From contig JAPSKD010000009.1 in assembly GCA_031177865.1 (NCBI GenBank), positions 1 to 42,776 of the forward strand: a stretch of 42,776 nucleotides of DNA, given 5' to 3'. Shown in pieces: positions 22,479 to 32,078 of the stretch (position 1 is its first letter; each line of letters starts with the position of its first letter). Under the pieces are notes generated by a model, which saw nothing but the letters and a program-made list of their open reading frames with translations, was not told the DNA's origin and did no database searches. This DNA comes from Bacillus sp. (in: firmicutes) (lineage in GTDB: Bacteria > Bacillota > Bacilli > Bacillales > Cytobacillaceae). Made by a program: the position numbers and the translations under genes.

Positions 22479-23465
22479 ATGGCTACAGCATTTAAATCAA
22501 ATAATTTTTTATCTAAGCTTTTAACAGTAAACATTAAGCAGTTCGTTGAACAAACTTACACACCAGATCATGTAATGATGCAGGATGCAAAAACAGGGCT
22601 AATCCCAGTGGAAGAAGGCGGCCTGATTATTGAAGATGTCATTAAAGGATCTACGGTTATGAAGCTGGCAAAATATGAGCCTATGACAAAACCAAAGAAG
22701 ACATTCTCTTTTAAAGCTAAGGGTGCCGGCGCTTACTGGGTATCTGAAACAGAAGTTATCAAAACTTCCAAAGTTGAATGGCTTACTGCTTCCATGCAAG
22801 CTGAAAAGCTGGGTGTTATCATTCCGTTTTCTAAGGAATTCCTGCGCTATACAGCAAAAGACTTCTTCAACGAAGTAAAGCCTTTGATTGCTGAAGCGTT
22901 CTATGAAACATTCGATATCGCAGCACTTTTCGGTACCAACTCACCTTTCGCCACTCACTCAAGCGGAAAATCCATCTTCACCGGTGCGACTGACGAAGGC
23001 AACCTGATTGCCATTGGTTCTGGTGACGATCTGCAGGATGAAGTATTTGATTTGATGGCACTGATCGAGGCTGACGGATTTACTCCGGATGGAATGGTTG
23101 CTACGAACACATTCAAGCAAAACCTTCGCCGTGCTAAAAATGCAACCAATGGAGAGCGTTACTATACCAACCTGAACGATGTAGAGGGTATGGCGGTCAC
23201 TTATGCTAAGCCAGAGGCTTTTGATACTGCTAAGGCAGCAGCTCTAATGGGTGACTGGGATTATGCTCGTTATGGAATCCTGCAAAACATCGAATATGCG
23301 GTATCCGAAGATGCTCAGTTGTCCTCTATTGTTGATGCGTCCGGGAACCCAATCAACCTATTCGAACGTGACATGTTCGCCCTCCGTGCCACAATGCATA
23401 TTGGTTACATGAACATCAAGCCAGCAGCGTTTGGTGCATTAACTCCTGCAGCACCTACAGTTTAA
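22479..23465 (+). CDS. Major capsid protein (HK97 fold)
   Basis: The 328-residue protein fits HK97-type capsids of Gram-positive siphoviruses, with GLIPVEEGGLIIEDVIKGST, then a TAEKLGVIIPFSKE-like segment (here QAEKLGVIIPFSKEFL) and FERDMFALRATMHIG near the end. There is no obvious N-terminal delta domain, consistent with the separate scaffold gene. Confidence 0.93.
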   Translation: MATAFKSNNFLSKLLTVNIKQFVEQTYTPDHVMMQDAKTGLIPVEEGGLIIEDVIKGSTVMKLAKYEPMTKPKKTFSFKAKGAGAYWVSETEVIKTSKVEWLTASMQAEKLGVIIPFSKEFLRYTAKDFFNEVKPLIAEAFYETFDIAALFGTNSPFATHSSGKSIFTGATDEGNLIAIGSGDDLQDEVFDLMALIEADGFTPDGMVATNTFKQNLRRAKNATNGERYYTNLNDVEGMAVTYAKPEAFDTAKAAALMGDWDYARYGILQNIEYAVSEDAQLSSIVDASGNPINLFERDMFALRATMHIGYMNIKPAAFGALTPAAPTV

Positions 23466-23492
23466 TAACAAAATTAGGAGGTAGACTGAATT

Positions 23493-23816
23493 ATGGCTAA
23501 ATACGTAAAGGCTCCTGATAGTTTTATTTATGTGAAGGATAAAGACGGCAAGACTCATCAAGTCACAGAGCGCGCTTTTAACGTCGTTTACTCAGGGAAA
23601 GGATATACCCGCCTGGATGCCGTTGAGACGTCTGAAACGGACGAAAACGAAACTGTGACGGACTATTTTACACTGTCCCGGGAGGAGCTTAAGAAAATCA
23701 CTAATGATAAATTAAAAGCCTTCCTAGATCGTGAAGAATTGGATTATCCGTCCAGTGCAAATAAAGATGACTTGATTGCAATCATCCTTGGGGAAGAGAA
23801 CGATGGTTCTTTATAA
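23493..23816 (+). CDS. Head-associated protein with SAP/Rho-N-like C-terminus
   Basis: The 107-residue protein has a beta-rich N-terminal half (FIYVKDKDGKTHQVTERAF) and a C-terminal LSREELKKITNDKLKAFLDR segment like small SAP/LEM-type helical domains in phage head proteins. ATG follows AGGAGG. It overlaps the connector gene start. Confidence 0.65.
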   Translation: MAKYVKAPDSFIYVKDKDGKTHQVTERAFNVVYSGKGYTRLDAVETSETDENETVTDYFTLSREELKKITNDKLKAFLDREELDYPSSANKDDLIAIILGEENDGSL

Positions 23817-24150
23817 GCCGACTAGTGAAGATGTCGAAGAAATAAAACGAATTAACGGGTGGCAAGGTGTTGAGCAGAACGATTATATCAGCACCATGCT
23901 GCCCCTTATTTTTGATCATGTAAAAACGGAATGTAATAACGACTTTGGTCATATGGAAGATGTTCCTCCCGAAATCCCTTCGGGAGTCAAAATCTATATT
24001 GCTAAGGTAATTGAGTTCAACAGTAATAAAATGGGCGTAAAAAGCCGGAAAATGGGATCTGTATCTTATTCATACGATGTGGAATTCCCTAATTCAATGG
24101 ACCGTTACATTCGGCCTTATAGGAGGTTAAGATTCCGTGCTCAACGATGA
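23803..24150 (+). CDS. Head-tail connector protein (gp6/gp15-like)
   Basis: A 115-residue, mainly helical protein in the usual first connector position between capsid and head closure. It has the pattern WQGVEQNDYISTMLPLIFDH and a C-terminal YIRPYRRLRF. ATG 23803 is chosen over an upstream in-frame start inside the previous gene. Confidence 0.82.
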   Translation: MVLYKPTSEDVEEIKRINGWQGVEQNDYISTMLPLIFDHVKTECNNDFGHMEDVPPEIPSGVKIYIAKVIEFNSNKMGVKSRKMGSVSYSYDVEFPNSMDRYIRPYRRLRFRAQR

Positions 24151-24463
24151 ATTTCCTCACACTATAACGGTTTGGGAGCAAAGGAATATACCGGATGGCG
24201 GGGGCGGTTATGAAAAGGGTTGGGCAGCAGTCATCGAAATGAAGGGGTTTATGGATACCCCGACCAGCCAAGAGCGTTATGAAGCCCAACGGCTAAATAA
24301 TCCTCTGGATCGTTACCTTTACTATCCTTATCGACAGGATATTGCCACAACGATGCGTATTACCTTTGAAGGAGATACCTACGAGGTGGCCGGCCGACCG
24401 GAGGACCAGGGTGGCATGCATGAAATAATCCGCCTACCTCTGAGGATGGTCGCAAATGGCTAA
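24137..24463 (+). CDS. Head closure protein (SPP1 gp16-like)
   Basis: A 108-residue beta-barrel type protein with HTITVWEQRNIPDGGGGYEK and an MRITFEGDTYEVAG segment, typical of head-tail stoppers. GTG 24137 is nine bases after AGGAGG. Confidence 0.85.
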   Translation: MLNDEFPHTITVWEQRNIPDGGGGYEKGWAAVIEMKGFMDTPTSQERYEAQRLNNPLDRYLYYPYRQDIATTMRITFEGDTYEVAGRPEDQGGMHEIIRLPLRMVANG

Positions 24464-24875
24464 TATCAGGTATGGAAGCCGGCGGCTGGCTAAGGCAGTG
24501 CAGCATTTCGGAGATGGGATTCTTAATGAGGTCCGGCTAATCGTTACTGAGTCAGCGCGTTTAATCCAATCGAATGCCAGGTCCCTTGCCCCGGAGGATG
24601 ACGGTAACTTAAAAAAATCAATTGAGGTTGAAATATTAGATGGTGGGCTATCAGCTGTTGTTACAGTTGGGGCGCATTATGCCATTTATGTAGAATACGG
24701 TACCGGTATTTATGCAGTTAATGGCGATGGTCGGAAGGATCCTTGGGTGTACTGGTCGGACAAGCTCGGTCAGTTCGTTTACACCAGGGGGATGAAGGCA
24801 CAGCCTTTTTGGTTCCCTGCTGTAGAAATAGGTCGCCGTTATTTTCATTCTGAAATGAGAAAGGTTGTAGGATGA
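24456..24875 (+). CDS. HK97 gp10-like tail component
   Basis: The 139-residue protein has the gp10 pattern: an N-terminal helix, APEDDGNLKKSI, VGAHYAIYVEYGTG and KAQPFWFPAV. It is involved in tail completion. It overlaps the head closure gene by eight bases. Confidence 0.9.
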   Translation: MANIRYGSRRLAKAVQHFGDGILNEVRLIVTESARLIQSNARSLAPEDDGNLKKSIEVEILDGGLSAVVTVGAHYAIYVEYGTGIYAVNGDGRKDPWVYWSDKLGQFVYTRGMKAQPFWFPAVEIGRRYFHSEMRKVVG

Positions 24876-24876
24876 C

Positions 24877-25281
24877 ATGAGCTATGAAACAGCCTTATGG
24901 CCATTACAAAAAGCAATATTTCAACGTCTGTCATCCGATAGCACTCTTTCGGGGATGGTGACGGGCGTGTTTGACCAGGTACCTGAAAACCAACCTTATC
25001 CATACGTGGTAATAGGTGAACCAAACGAGCTGCCATTCGATACGAAAAACACTTTTGGCGAAGAGATCAGCTTGGTAATCCATGTTTGGTCTAAATATCC
25101 GGGCAAAAAGGAAGCATATAACATTCTTGGTGCCTGCCAACAGGCGCTGGCCAAAAAGCTGACAGTGGATGGATTTAGATTATTAAAGGTTGATAGGGCC
25201 GGGAAACAGGTCTTCGATGATATTGATCCAGTAATAAAACACGGTGTACTTCGAATGAGGTACACCATTTCTAAATTATAA
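24877..25281 (+). CDS. Tail completion protein (DUF3168/gp17-like)
   Basis: The 134-residue protein has LQKAIFQRLSSDSTLSGMV, then PYVVIGEP and HVWSKYPGKKEAYNI, typical of tail terminator/completion proteins. It starts one base after the gp10-like stop. Confidence 0.88.
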   Translation: MSYETALWPLQKAIFQRLSSDSTLSGMVTGVFDQVPENQPYPYVVIGEPNELPFDTKNTFGEEISLVIHVWSKYPGKKEAYNILGACQQALAKKLTVDGFRLLKVDRAGKQVFDDIDPVIKHGVLRMRYTISKL

Positions 25282-25293
25282 GGAGTGATAAGC

Positions 25294-25818
25294 ATGCAAC
25301 AAGGGAAAGACTCGATTCTTCTTGTACAAGCGACAGATGCAGCATTGGCAGCTCAAGGCTTGCTGATTGGGAATCTTACAGAAAACACCTATTCTATTGA
25401 AAATGAAATAATTGACGAAGCAACAAAGTTTGGCCGTATTGTTGGTTATGGTCAAAACAGTGAGTCTTTTGAATTCACTGCCTATGGAGAGACGGGTGAT
25501 CCAGGTCAAAAAGCTGTGCTAGATGCCATTAAAAACAAAAAACAAATCAAGGTTTGGGAAGTTGATCTTAACCTTAATGCAGGCGGAAAACATCCGGCCG
25601 TATTTGGATATTGCATCGTCGAAAGTGTTGAAAGGTCCAGCCCACAAGATGGTTTCCAGGAAGTAAGTGCAACGGTTCAAGTTATTGGGCAAACGCAAGA
25701 GGGTGAAATAGACCCTCTGCCAGCAGAGATGATTGAATTTGCGAGGTATGGATTTGAGGAGCCAGGAGCAACTACTGGTGAATTCCCTGATCAAACTGCA
25801 GCTACTACAGGCGTATAA
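25294..25818 (+). CDS. Major tail tube protein
   Basis: The 174-residue protein resembles TP901-1-type tube proteins: QGKDSILLVQA, SIENEIIDEATKFGRIVGYG and QEVSATVQVIGQTQEGE. ATG 25294 follows AAGGAGTGAT. A terminator directly after it could allow high relative expression. Confidence 0.92.
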   Translation: MQQGKDSILLVQATDAALAAQGLLIGNLTENTYSIENEIIDEATKFGRIVGYGQNSESFEFTAYGETGDPGQKAVLDAIKNKKQIKVWEVDLNLNAGGKHPAVFGYCIVESVERSSPQDGFQEVSATVQVIGQTQEGEIDPLPAEMIEFARYGFEEPGATTGEFPDQTAATTGV

Positions 25819-25822
25819 CACT

Positions 25823-25846
25823 AAGGCAGATTTACCTGCCTTTTTT
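25823..25846 (+). terminator. Intrinsic terminator after the tail tube gene
   Basis: AAGGCAG-ATTTAC-CTGCC followed by six T residues. Read-through must supply the downstream tail genes, so it probably lowers their level relative to tube protein. Confidence 0.78.
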
Positions 25847-25872
25847 ATTTGAATTTGAGGAGGAAACAGTGA

Positions 25873-26325
25873 ATGGCATTTTTAACGATTAACGGTAAAG
25901 AGTTAGAAGCAAAGTGTAATTTCCGTTTTGAAAGGCTGGCTGACAAGAAATATTCTGAGCAAGACAAAGAAGGCAACGATATCGGTGGTTTCCATGCCCT
26001 GTATTCCAACCTGCTTCAGTTTTCTAATAAGCATCTGCTGGCTTTTTGGGATTGCGCTCTTGATTACCTTGTTAAGGACAAGCCGAAAACCGAAGAAATC
26101 GAGGCTGCCATTGAATCCCGTATTGAAGAGGATGGGGACACAGAACAACTTTTCAAGGAAGCGTTTGAGGTGATTGATGAATCGGGTTTTTTCAAGAAAC
26201 AAGCCAGGAACTATTGGAAAAACATCAACGCCTACAAAGAGAGTGGCAAGACGGAGGAAGAAAAGGCAGAACGGGCCAAACAAGCGGATATCCTGCTCAA
26301 AACATACGAAGAAATGAAGGCATAA
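25873..26325 (+). CDS. Tail assembly chaperone G
   Basis: The 150-residue acidic helical protein occupies the G position between tube and tape measure. It would bind the tape measure during tail assembly. ATG 25873 follows GGAGGAAAC. The downstream open frame continues in the -1 frame (G-T). A perfect T TTT TTC slip site lies at 26187-26193. Confidence 0.85.
   Translation: MAFLTINGKELEAKCNFRFERLADKKYSEQDKEGNDIGGFHALYSNLLQFSNKHLLAFWDCALDYLVKDKPKTEEIEAAIESRIEEDGDTEQLFKEAFEVIDESGFFKKQARNYWKNINAYKESGKTEEEKAERAKQADILLKTYEEMKA
26187..26193 (+). promoter_or_regulatory. Candidate -1 frameshift slippery heptamer
   Basis: TTTTTTC is in phase with the G frame (GGT TTT TTC), matching the X XXY YYZ pattern. 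The -1 frame is open from 26181 to 26666, so slipping here would make a G-T fusion. Confidence 0.5.
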
Positions 26326-26666
26326 ATTACGACCAGCTTTTTGTTAATTCAGCTCATTATCTTGAAGTCTATGATGTGGATTTAATTCTTTCTTGGACAC
26401 CACGTGAGTTCAAAAATTTTATCAAAGGTGCTCAATTAAAGATTGTGGATCAATACGAGAGCATGGCAAAGCAAGCTATGTTCAATCGTTATGCCCAAAA
26501 TGCTAAAAGGGCAAAGGAAAATAAAATGTTTGATGCTAATGCAGCTCGTAAACGAGTTTTAGCCGGTTCCGATGGCTGGAAAGATAGCAGAGAACCAAGA
26601 ATCAATGTTGAAAGGTACAGAGCAGCACAAAAGGCGATGAAATCATACCAAATGAAGGGAGGGTAA
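26190..26666 (+). CDS. Tail chaperone T part, made by -1 frameshift from G
   Basis: The -1 frame continues beyond the G stop with a sensible protein (NYDQLFVNSAHYLEVYDVDL... to YQMKGG, about 112 residues) but has no good start codon with a ribosome site. This is the usual sign of a G-T frameshift product. The exact junction is uncertain: the heptamer at 26187 is well formed but leaves a long overlap; a slip closer to the G stop is possible. Confidence 0.7.
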   Translation, partial: FQETSQELLEKHQRLQREWQDGGRKGRTGQTSGYPAQNIRRNEGINYDQLFVNSAHYLEVYDVDLILSWTPREFKNFIKGAQLKIVDQYESMAKQAMFNRYAQNAKRAKENKMFDANAARKRVLAGSDGWKDSREPRINVERYRAAQKAMKSYQMKGG

Positions 26667-26669
26667 CTA

Positions 26670-29234
26670 ATGCAAGAGAACTTTCAGGCGAAAATGGGCG
26701 CGGATATTCGGGATTTCATGTCAAAGATGAAACAAGTGGACCAAGAGATCAAGAATACTGCCACGGAAGCAACGAAGCCAATTAATGCGGATATCTATAA
26801 CTTTATAAACAATATGGCTAAAGCCTCAGCAGAAGCAGAAGCATTCAAGCAACCGGTCGAGAAGAAAATTGAAGCGGATATTGCTCAATACTTACGCAAA
26901 ATGGCTCAAGCAGAAGTGGTTGCCCGCGCTCTTAATCGGCAGTATCAAGGTACCTCAGCTGAAGCAAGGCAAATGAGCTCGGAAATGCGGTCTGCATTTG
27001 CAAAACAATCTGCTGGAATGAGTCATTTACGTGATGAGCTAATCAAGGCGGAATATGGTTATTTCAAACTAGCTCAAAGCGCTAAGGGGTACTCTGGGAC
27101 CAACAAAGAATTTATGGCTGAAGTCGCTGCTATGGGGGCGGCTCATAAAAAGGCTACTGACAACATGCTTAAAAATAATGAGCTTGCGAAAATAAGCATG
27201 ATTGAAACAGCAGGCCAAATGCTCAACATGTCTACTCAGGCTGAAAAGATCAGCGCCAATTATGACCGGATGAAGAATCCTTTGCTTCAAATCAACAAAG
27301 GTGGCCTTGCAGTCGCTGACTCCCTAAATAAAATGGCGAATGCAGGTAATGCATCTGTACTCGCTTTAAAAATGCTGGGCCCAACGGCCAACATGAAAGA
27401 ATTAAATGATATGACCAGGATGATTACACAGGGGATGATGAGGTTCCAAATGGTAGCCATTGGGGCGGCCATGACATCTGCACTGGTTTATTCTACCCTT
27501 CACAAAGGTGCAATGGAAACAGTGAAAGGCTACGAGGAATCGTTCAATCGGATGAAAGCTGCGGTTAGTAAAGCCTTGCAACCGATGGTTGATGTGTTTG
27601 GAGCCGTTATGATCAAGATTTACGACTTTATTAAAGCAATAGCCCAAATGGTCATTAAGTTTAACGAGGCTCACCCTGTATTGGCAAAGATAATCCAAGG
27701 GATCATCATGTTAATTCCTGCTCTCACTTTGCTTTTATCCCCTTTAGCAGTAGGGATAGGGCTATTTGGTGGTTTAGCAGCAGCTTGGGCTAGTTTGTGG
27801 CCATTAATTGCACCAATTGTAACAGGGTTGGCAGCTATGAGTGCCACGGTTTGGATAGTGGCTGCAGCAATCGTTGGGCTGGTAGCAGGGATAACCTATC
27901 TTTGGAATACAAACGAAGGATTCAGAAATGCTGTTATATCCGCATGGAATGCCATAAAAGCGGCGGTCGTGGCAGTTTGGGGTTTCCTGGCTCCATACAT
28001 TAACCAAGCCATTACTGCGGTTTCCACTTTTGTGAAAGCTAAACTCGATCAGATCAAAGCATTTTGGGATGCTAACGGCCAACAGATCATTCAAGCTCTG
28101 ACGAATATTTGGAACGTGATTAAGACCATCTTTTCTACAGCAATGGCAATCATTATTCCGATTTTAGCAGTAGCCTGGGAAATCATCAAAGCAGTTGTTA
28201 TTTCGACCTGGAATGCAATCAAATCAATTATTAACGGTGCACTTAATGTGATCCAGGGAATTATCAAAATCTTTGCAGGAATATTCACTGGAGACTTTTC
28301 AAAAATTTGGGAAGGCATTAAGCAGATTTTCAAAGGGGCTCTTCAAATCCTTTGGGGCTGGATCAACCTTTACTTTATTGGGAAGTTTTTAGGACCGTTA
28401 AAAGGCTTTGCTACAACAGCGAAAAGCATAATTAAATCTGCTTGGAACTTTATCAAGGGTATTTTCACAAATACCTTAAATACAATAAAGTCATTTGTCA
28501 CCGGATCATTCAATGCCGTTAATAAAACTATAACAAGGGTAATGAATGCAATTAAGCAAGTCATATCCTCTGTGTGGAATAGTATAAAATCCACTGTCAA
28601 TGCTGTCACAAGTACCATAAAAGGCATAGTTAAACGAGTCTTTGACGGTTTGAAAAATACTGTCTCTACAGCTATGAATAATGTAAAAACAGCTATTCAA
28701 ACAGGATGGAATAAAGCGAAATCCTTCTTAGAAGGAATAGACCTTACAAGCATTGGTAAAAACATCATCCAAGGTTTGATAAATGGAATTAAATCCATGG
28801 TGGGTGCAGTCGGTTCTGCCATTTCCGACGTTGCTGGGAATATCAAGGATAAAATCACTAGCGCATTGGGAATTCACAGTCCTTCTCGTTGGATGCGAGA
28901 CATGATCGGAAAGAACATTCCTTTAGGTATGGCAATTGGTATCGAAAAGACTAAGGATCAAGTAGTCAAAGCAGCTCATGGACTTGCCCAGGCTGCCATG
29001 ATTGACCCCCCAAGGGCTCATCTAGCATTTGACACCTCATTTGATGGCAAAGGGTTTGGACAAATACGAGATGAATTTGGCTCTAATGAGTTAAAAAAAG
29101 AAAGTTATGAAACAGTAGAAAACTTTGATGGAATGTTCCGTGGAGCTAATTTCCATGTTAGAAGTGAAGATGATATACAGAGAATCGCTCGTGAGTTAAG
29201 GAGCCTGCTAAAAGCCGAAAGGAGGAGGGTGTAG
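26670..29234 (+). CDS. Tape measure protein
   Basis: The 854-residue protein sets tail length (roughly 0.15 nm per residue in siphoviruses, so near 130 nm). It has coiled-coil N-terminal parts, hydrophobic segments around 255-275 and 335-410, and repeated Trp-containing helices (SAWNAIKAAV, STWNAIKSI, SAWNFIKGIF). ATG follows GAAGGGAGGG. No lysozyme or peptidase domain is visible. Confidence 0.93.
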   Translation: MQENFQAKMGADIRDFMSKMKQVDQEIKNTATEATKPINADIYNFINNMAKASAEAEAFKQPVEKKIEADIAQYLRKMAQAEVVARALNRQYQGTSAEARQMSSEMRSAFAKQSAGMSHLRDELIKAEYGYFKLAQSAKGYSGTNKEFMAEVAAMGAAHKKATDNMLKNNELAKISMIETAGQMLNMSTQAEKISANYDRMKNPLLQINKGGLAVADSLNKMANAGNASVLALKMLGPTANMKELNDMTRMITQGMMRFQMVAIGAAMTSALVYSTLHKGAMETVKGYEESFNRMKAAVSKALQPMVDVFGAVMIKIYDFIKAIAQMVIKFNEAHPVLAKIIQGIIMLIPALTLLLSPLAVGIGLFGGLAAAWASLWPLIAPIVTGLAAMSATVWIVAAAIVGLVAGITYLWNTNEGFRNAVISAWNAIKAAVVAVWGFLAPYINQAITAVSTFVKAKLDQIKAFWDANGQQIIQALTNIWNVIKTIFSTAMAIIIPILAVAWEIIKAVVISTWNAIKSIINGALNVIQGIIKIFAGIFTGDFSKIWEGIKQIFKGALQILWGWINLYFIGKFLGPLKGFATTAKSIIKSAWNFIKGIFTNTLNTIKSFVTGSFNAVNKTITRVMNAIKQVISSVWNSIKSTVNAVTSTIKGIVKRVFDGLKNTVSTAMNNVKTAIQTGWNKAKSFLEGIDLTSIGKNIIQGLINGIKSMVGAVGSAISDVAGNIKDKITSALGIHSPSRWMRDMIGKNIPLGMAIGIEKTKDQVVKAAHGLAQAAMIDPPRAHLAFDTSFDGKGFGQIRDEFGSNELKKESYETVENFDGMFRGANFHVRSEDDIQRIARELRSLLKAERRRV

Positions 29235-30065
29235 TTGGAGGTTACTGAAGCGGATGTGTTTATTGATGATTTTAGACTTCAAGATTTAGGACTATATGTA
29301 AAGCTATCTTCACAGGAACCCATTCTTCCTCCTACTCGGGATCTTGTTGTGGAAATACCAGGAATGAATGGTGCTTATGATTATGGAGCCGATTTTCAAC
29401 CAAGGCCATTTGATTTGGACTGTATGTTTGAACAGATGTCGTTTACTGATCTTAAGTTTAAAGTAAGGGAACTTATAAGGCTTTTTGTGGATGGCTACGG
29501 TAGACCGAAAACGGTTAAGCTTAAATTTGGCGATGAGATGGATAAATTTTATTTTGTCCGCGTTAGTGGAGGCGTTCCCTTGGATAGATTAACGGGAATG
29601 CCTTCTTTTACTTTGCCTTTAACGGCTTTTGATCCAAATGCATACTCGGTTGTTAATAATGATGAAATTACCTGGGGTAGCGAAGAGATTACATTTGCAA
29701 GTAGTTATTTGTTAGGAACTATAGGTGCTGGAACACACGAAATAACTGCACCTACAACGATTGTAGAAACCGTAAACGGCTATACACTCAAGCCCCTTTT
29801 TAATATTAATGGAACGGGTACGAATGTCATCGTATCTTCAAATGGAAAATCATTTTCGCTAGGTACATTTACCAATACAAGTTGGGTTATTGATGGGGAC
29901 AGATGGACTGTTTTGAAAAATGGAGCAAACGGTCTTAGCGATTATAACAAAAATTATCCGTCTGGCGACTGGATTGAATTAATAAACGGGGATAACGAAA
30001 TCACAATTTCAGGCACCGGTTTGAATCTCACATTCGAAGTTAGATTCAGAGATAAATACATGTAG
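29235..30065 (+). CDS. Distal tail protein (Dit)
   Basis: The 276-residue protein has the siphovirus Dit pattern: FIDDFRLQDLGLYVKLSSQE, VEIPGMNGAYDYGADF, then a C-terminal beta-sandwich. It forms the hub at the tail tip. TTG 29235 follows GGAGGAGGGTG directly at the tape measure stop. Confidence 0.9.
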   Translation: MEVTEADVFIDDFRLQDLGLYVKLSSQEPILPPTRDLVVEIPGMNGAYDYGADFQPRPFDLDCMFEQMSFTDLKFKVRELIRLFVDGYGRPKTVKLKFGDEMDKFYFVRVSGGVPLDRLTGMPSFTLPLTAFDPNAYSVVNNDEITWGSEEITFASSYLLGTIGAGTHEITAPTTIVETVNGYTLKPLFNINGTGTNVIVSSNGKSFSLGTFTNTSWVIDGDRWTVLKNGANGLSDYNKNYPSGDWIELINGDNEITISGTGLNLTFEVRFRDKYM

Positions 30066-30076
30066 GTGGTGAGGAA

Positions 30077-31984
30077 ATGCCAACGGAAAAGTTAAGTTAT
30101 CAAGATAGTTTGAAGGCTGGTACTGATAAACTTAATAAAGTTATTGACCAGTCTAATCAGTCTGAAATTGATTCTAAGGAAGCTTTGAGTCGTTCAGGTC
30201 AAAGAAGAAATAAAGGAACTCCTTATCCATTAATCAATCTAAATATGGATGACATTATCGACGTTAATCATAAGAATTTTATTCTGAACGGTTTGCTAGA
30301 TATAAAGATTTTCAATGCGGAGCGAGACAAGCAGTATCGATTGAGATACGTTACCAAAAACAACACGACTTATGGAGATTTAATTTTAATCGATGTGTTT
30401 GATAGTACGAATACAAAGGTTCGGGATCTATTCAATGTTGTAAGAAAGGATTATCCAATCAACGATACGGGGATTTCGACGCTTGTATTAAATGCTGATA
30501 ACGGAAATGAAATTGTTTTGATCACCATTGATTACTCTGTACTGACCAGTAACACGATCATTGATTTCAGTAATACAATTTTTAAAGATGATATGAACCG
30601 GATCTCCCCTGAATGTCTCTTTATTGATTTGGCTCCTTTTAAGGATATTGAACGATATAGAGGGAGAGAGTACCCTTTAGTGTTCAAAAGCGGAACCATA
30701 ACTACTTCAGGTGATTATAACAGACTTAAAAACGGCCTTTTGGACATTAAGATTTTTAACGCTGAAATTGGTTATGATTACGATTTTAACTATATTACTA
30801 AGAACCAAACCACTTATGGTGATCTGGTTTTAATTAATGCCATCAAAAGAAGTGATGGAACTATCAGGGCTTTATTCACAACAGCCAAGAAAACGTATGA
30901 TATCACCAATAGAAACGGTATATCTACTGTTGTCATTCCAGCGGATAATGGAAATGAAATTGTGGAATTTACGTTTGATTACAGATTAATTTCCGACGGT
31001 TTTATCCCAGCTACAACGGCAAACGCTCCTTTTAAAAGCAACTATATTAGCAGGGATTTTTACCATTACCAGAAGCCCTCAAAAGGGGATGTTGATTCCT
31101 ATAACAGTGTGGTTGAATTTGTCTCCGCAGAAAATAGGGCCAGCATTTACGGTAAGTATGGTAGTATCCAGGATCTAAAAATTAGTTTCAAAAAGTTCTC
31201 AGTCAATCAGCTATTCGCTCTGCATGGAATTTATCGGAAAGCTGCGAGTGCTATTAATCCAGCAAAGTTTTCAGGAGGAACCACTATATCAGCTGCGGAC
31301 ACTGACTGGATCGGTCCCTATATCATGCGGGCGGTCAACAACGGAGATGGCTCAAGCAAACAGTACACGGGCGGAGCACATAGTTCTGACAATAACGCCA
31401 CTACAGGGAATCCTACAGCTGTTACTGAATCATATGAGGTTTATGTGGATGGAGCCAAGCTTAGCGCTGATGGTGATTATACCGGGAATGTTGTTGATAT
31501 CTATGTTAGAAATAAAATCATGGCCTATAATACTCGGACAGTGGGACGATACGTGCTAATGGAATTGGTACACTACAAAATCATTGGCTCTGTAATCCAT
31601 GTGAACGTCGATATCATTCCGTTAGAGGATATCGTCATCGAGGAGTATTACGGCCAGCAGGCGGTATCCCTTTATTATGAATCAGTTCTTTACCCTCAAG
31701 GTCAACATGCTGCAGGCCAATTAACAAATACGGCAAATGACAGTGGCCCGAAATTGTCCTACTTTGTTGACACCTTCATTTTGTCAAAAGGTACCGAAAA
31801 GCTGATAGTGGAGCATGATAACACGAAAAACTTAGGGAGACGCCGGTTTGTTCCCCTGGATGCCCCTTGTGCTTTCAATAGGAGTTATGCAAAAGCATAT
31901 ATGCAGCTGGCCTTTAACAATACGACTGTTAGTCCAGCAAATGACCTGCTGCAATGGAGCGGAAAATATACATTTAAACCTTAA
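30077..31984 (+). CDS. Tail fibre or receptor-binding protein with duplicated domain
   Basis: The 635-residue protein lies between Dit and Tal. Residues about 67-156 and 215-305 are clearly homologous repeats (NGLLDIKIFNAE, TTYGDL, GIST, ADNGNEIV in both). The C-terminal 300 residues are beta-rich (SYEVYVDGAKL, YYESVLYPQGQHAAG) and probably contact the host surface. The family is not recognised. ATG follows AGGTGGTGAGG. Confidence 0.72.
   Translation: MPTEKLSYQDSLKAGTDKLNKVIDQSNQSEIDSKEALSRSGQRRNKGTPYPLINLNMDDIIDVNHKNFILNGLLDIKIFNAERDKQYRLRYVTKNNTTYGDLILIDVFDSTNTKVRDLFNVVRKDYPINDTGISTLVLNADNGNEIVLITIDYSVLTSNTIIDFSNTIFKDDMNRISPECLFIDLAPFKDIERYRGREYPLVFKSGTITTSGDYNRLKNGLLDIKIFNAEIGYDYDFNYITKNQTTYGDLVLINAIKRSDGTIRALFTTAKKTYDITNRNGISTVVIPADNGNEIVEFTFDYRLISDGFIPATTANAPFKSNYISRDFYHYQKPSKGDVDSYNSVVEFVSAENRASIYGKYGSIQDLKISFKKFSVNQLFALHGIYRKAASAINPAKFSGGTTISAADTDWIGPYIMRAVNNGDGSSKQYTGGAHSSDNNATTGNPTAVTESYEVYVDGAKLSADGDYTGNVVDIYVRNKIMAYNTRTVGRYVLMELVHYKIIGSVIHVNVDIIPLEDIVIEEYYGQQAVSLYYESVLYPQGQHAAGQLTNTANDSGPKLSYFVDTFILSKGTEKLIVEHDNTKNLGRRRFVPLDAPCAFNRSYAKAYMQLAFNNTTVSPANDLLQWSGKYTFKP
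30275..30991 (+). repeat. Tandem domain duplication in the fibre gene
   Basis: Two copies of an approximately 90-residue unit (30275-30544 and 30719-30991) are separated by about 58 residues. Protein similarity is strong; DNA has diverged, so the duplication is old. Confidence 0.8.
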
Positions 31985-32017
31985 ATAAATATTAGATATA
32001 ACAGCCAATATTTATTT
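31983..32017. other. AT-rich 11-bp perfect inverted repeat
   Basis: AAATAAATATT (31983-31993) and AATATTTATTT (32007-32017) pair perfectly with a 13-nt loop in the gap between the fibre and Tal genes. It could act as a weak terminator or mRNA processing site. Confidence 0.45.
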
Positions 32018-32078
32018 TGCTTATTTTAATAATTTGATTTAATTCCTTACTAGAGCATTTATTTTGGAGTTGAAACTG

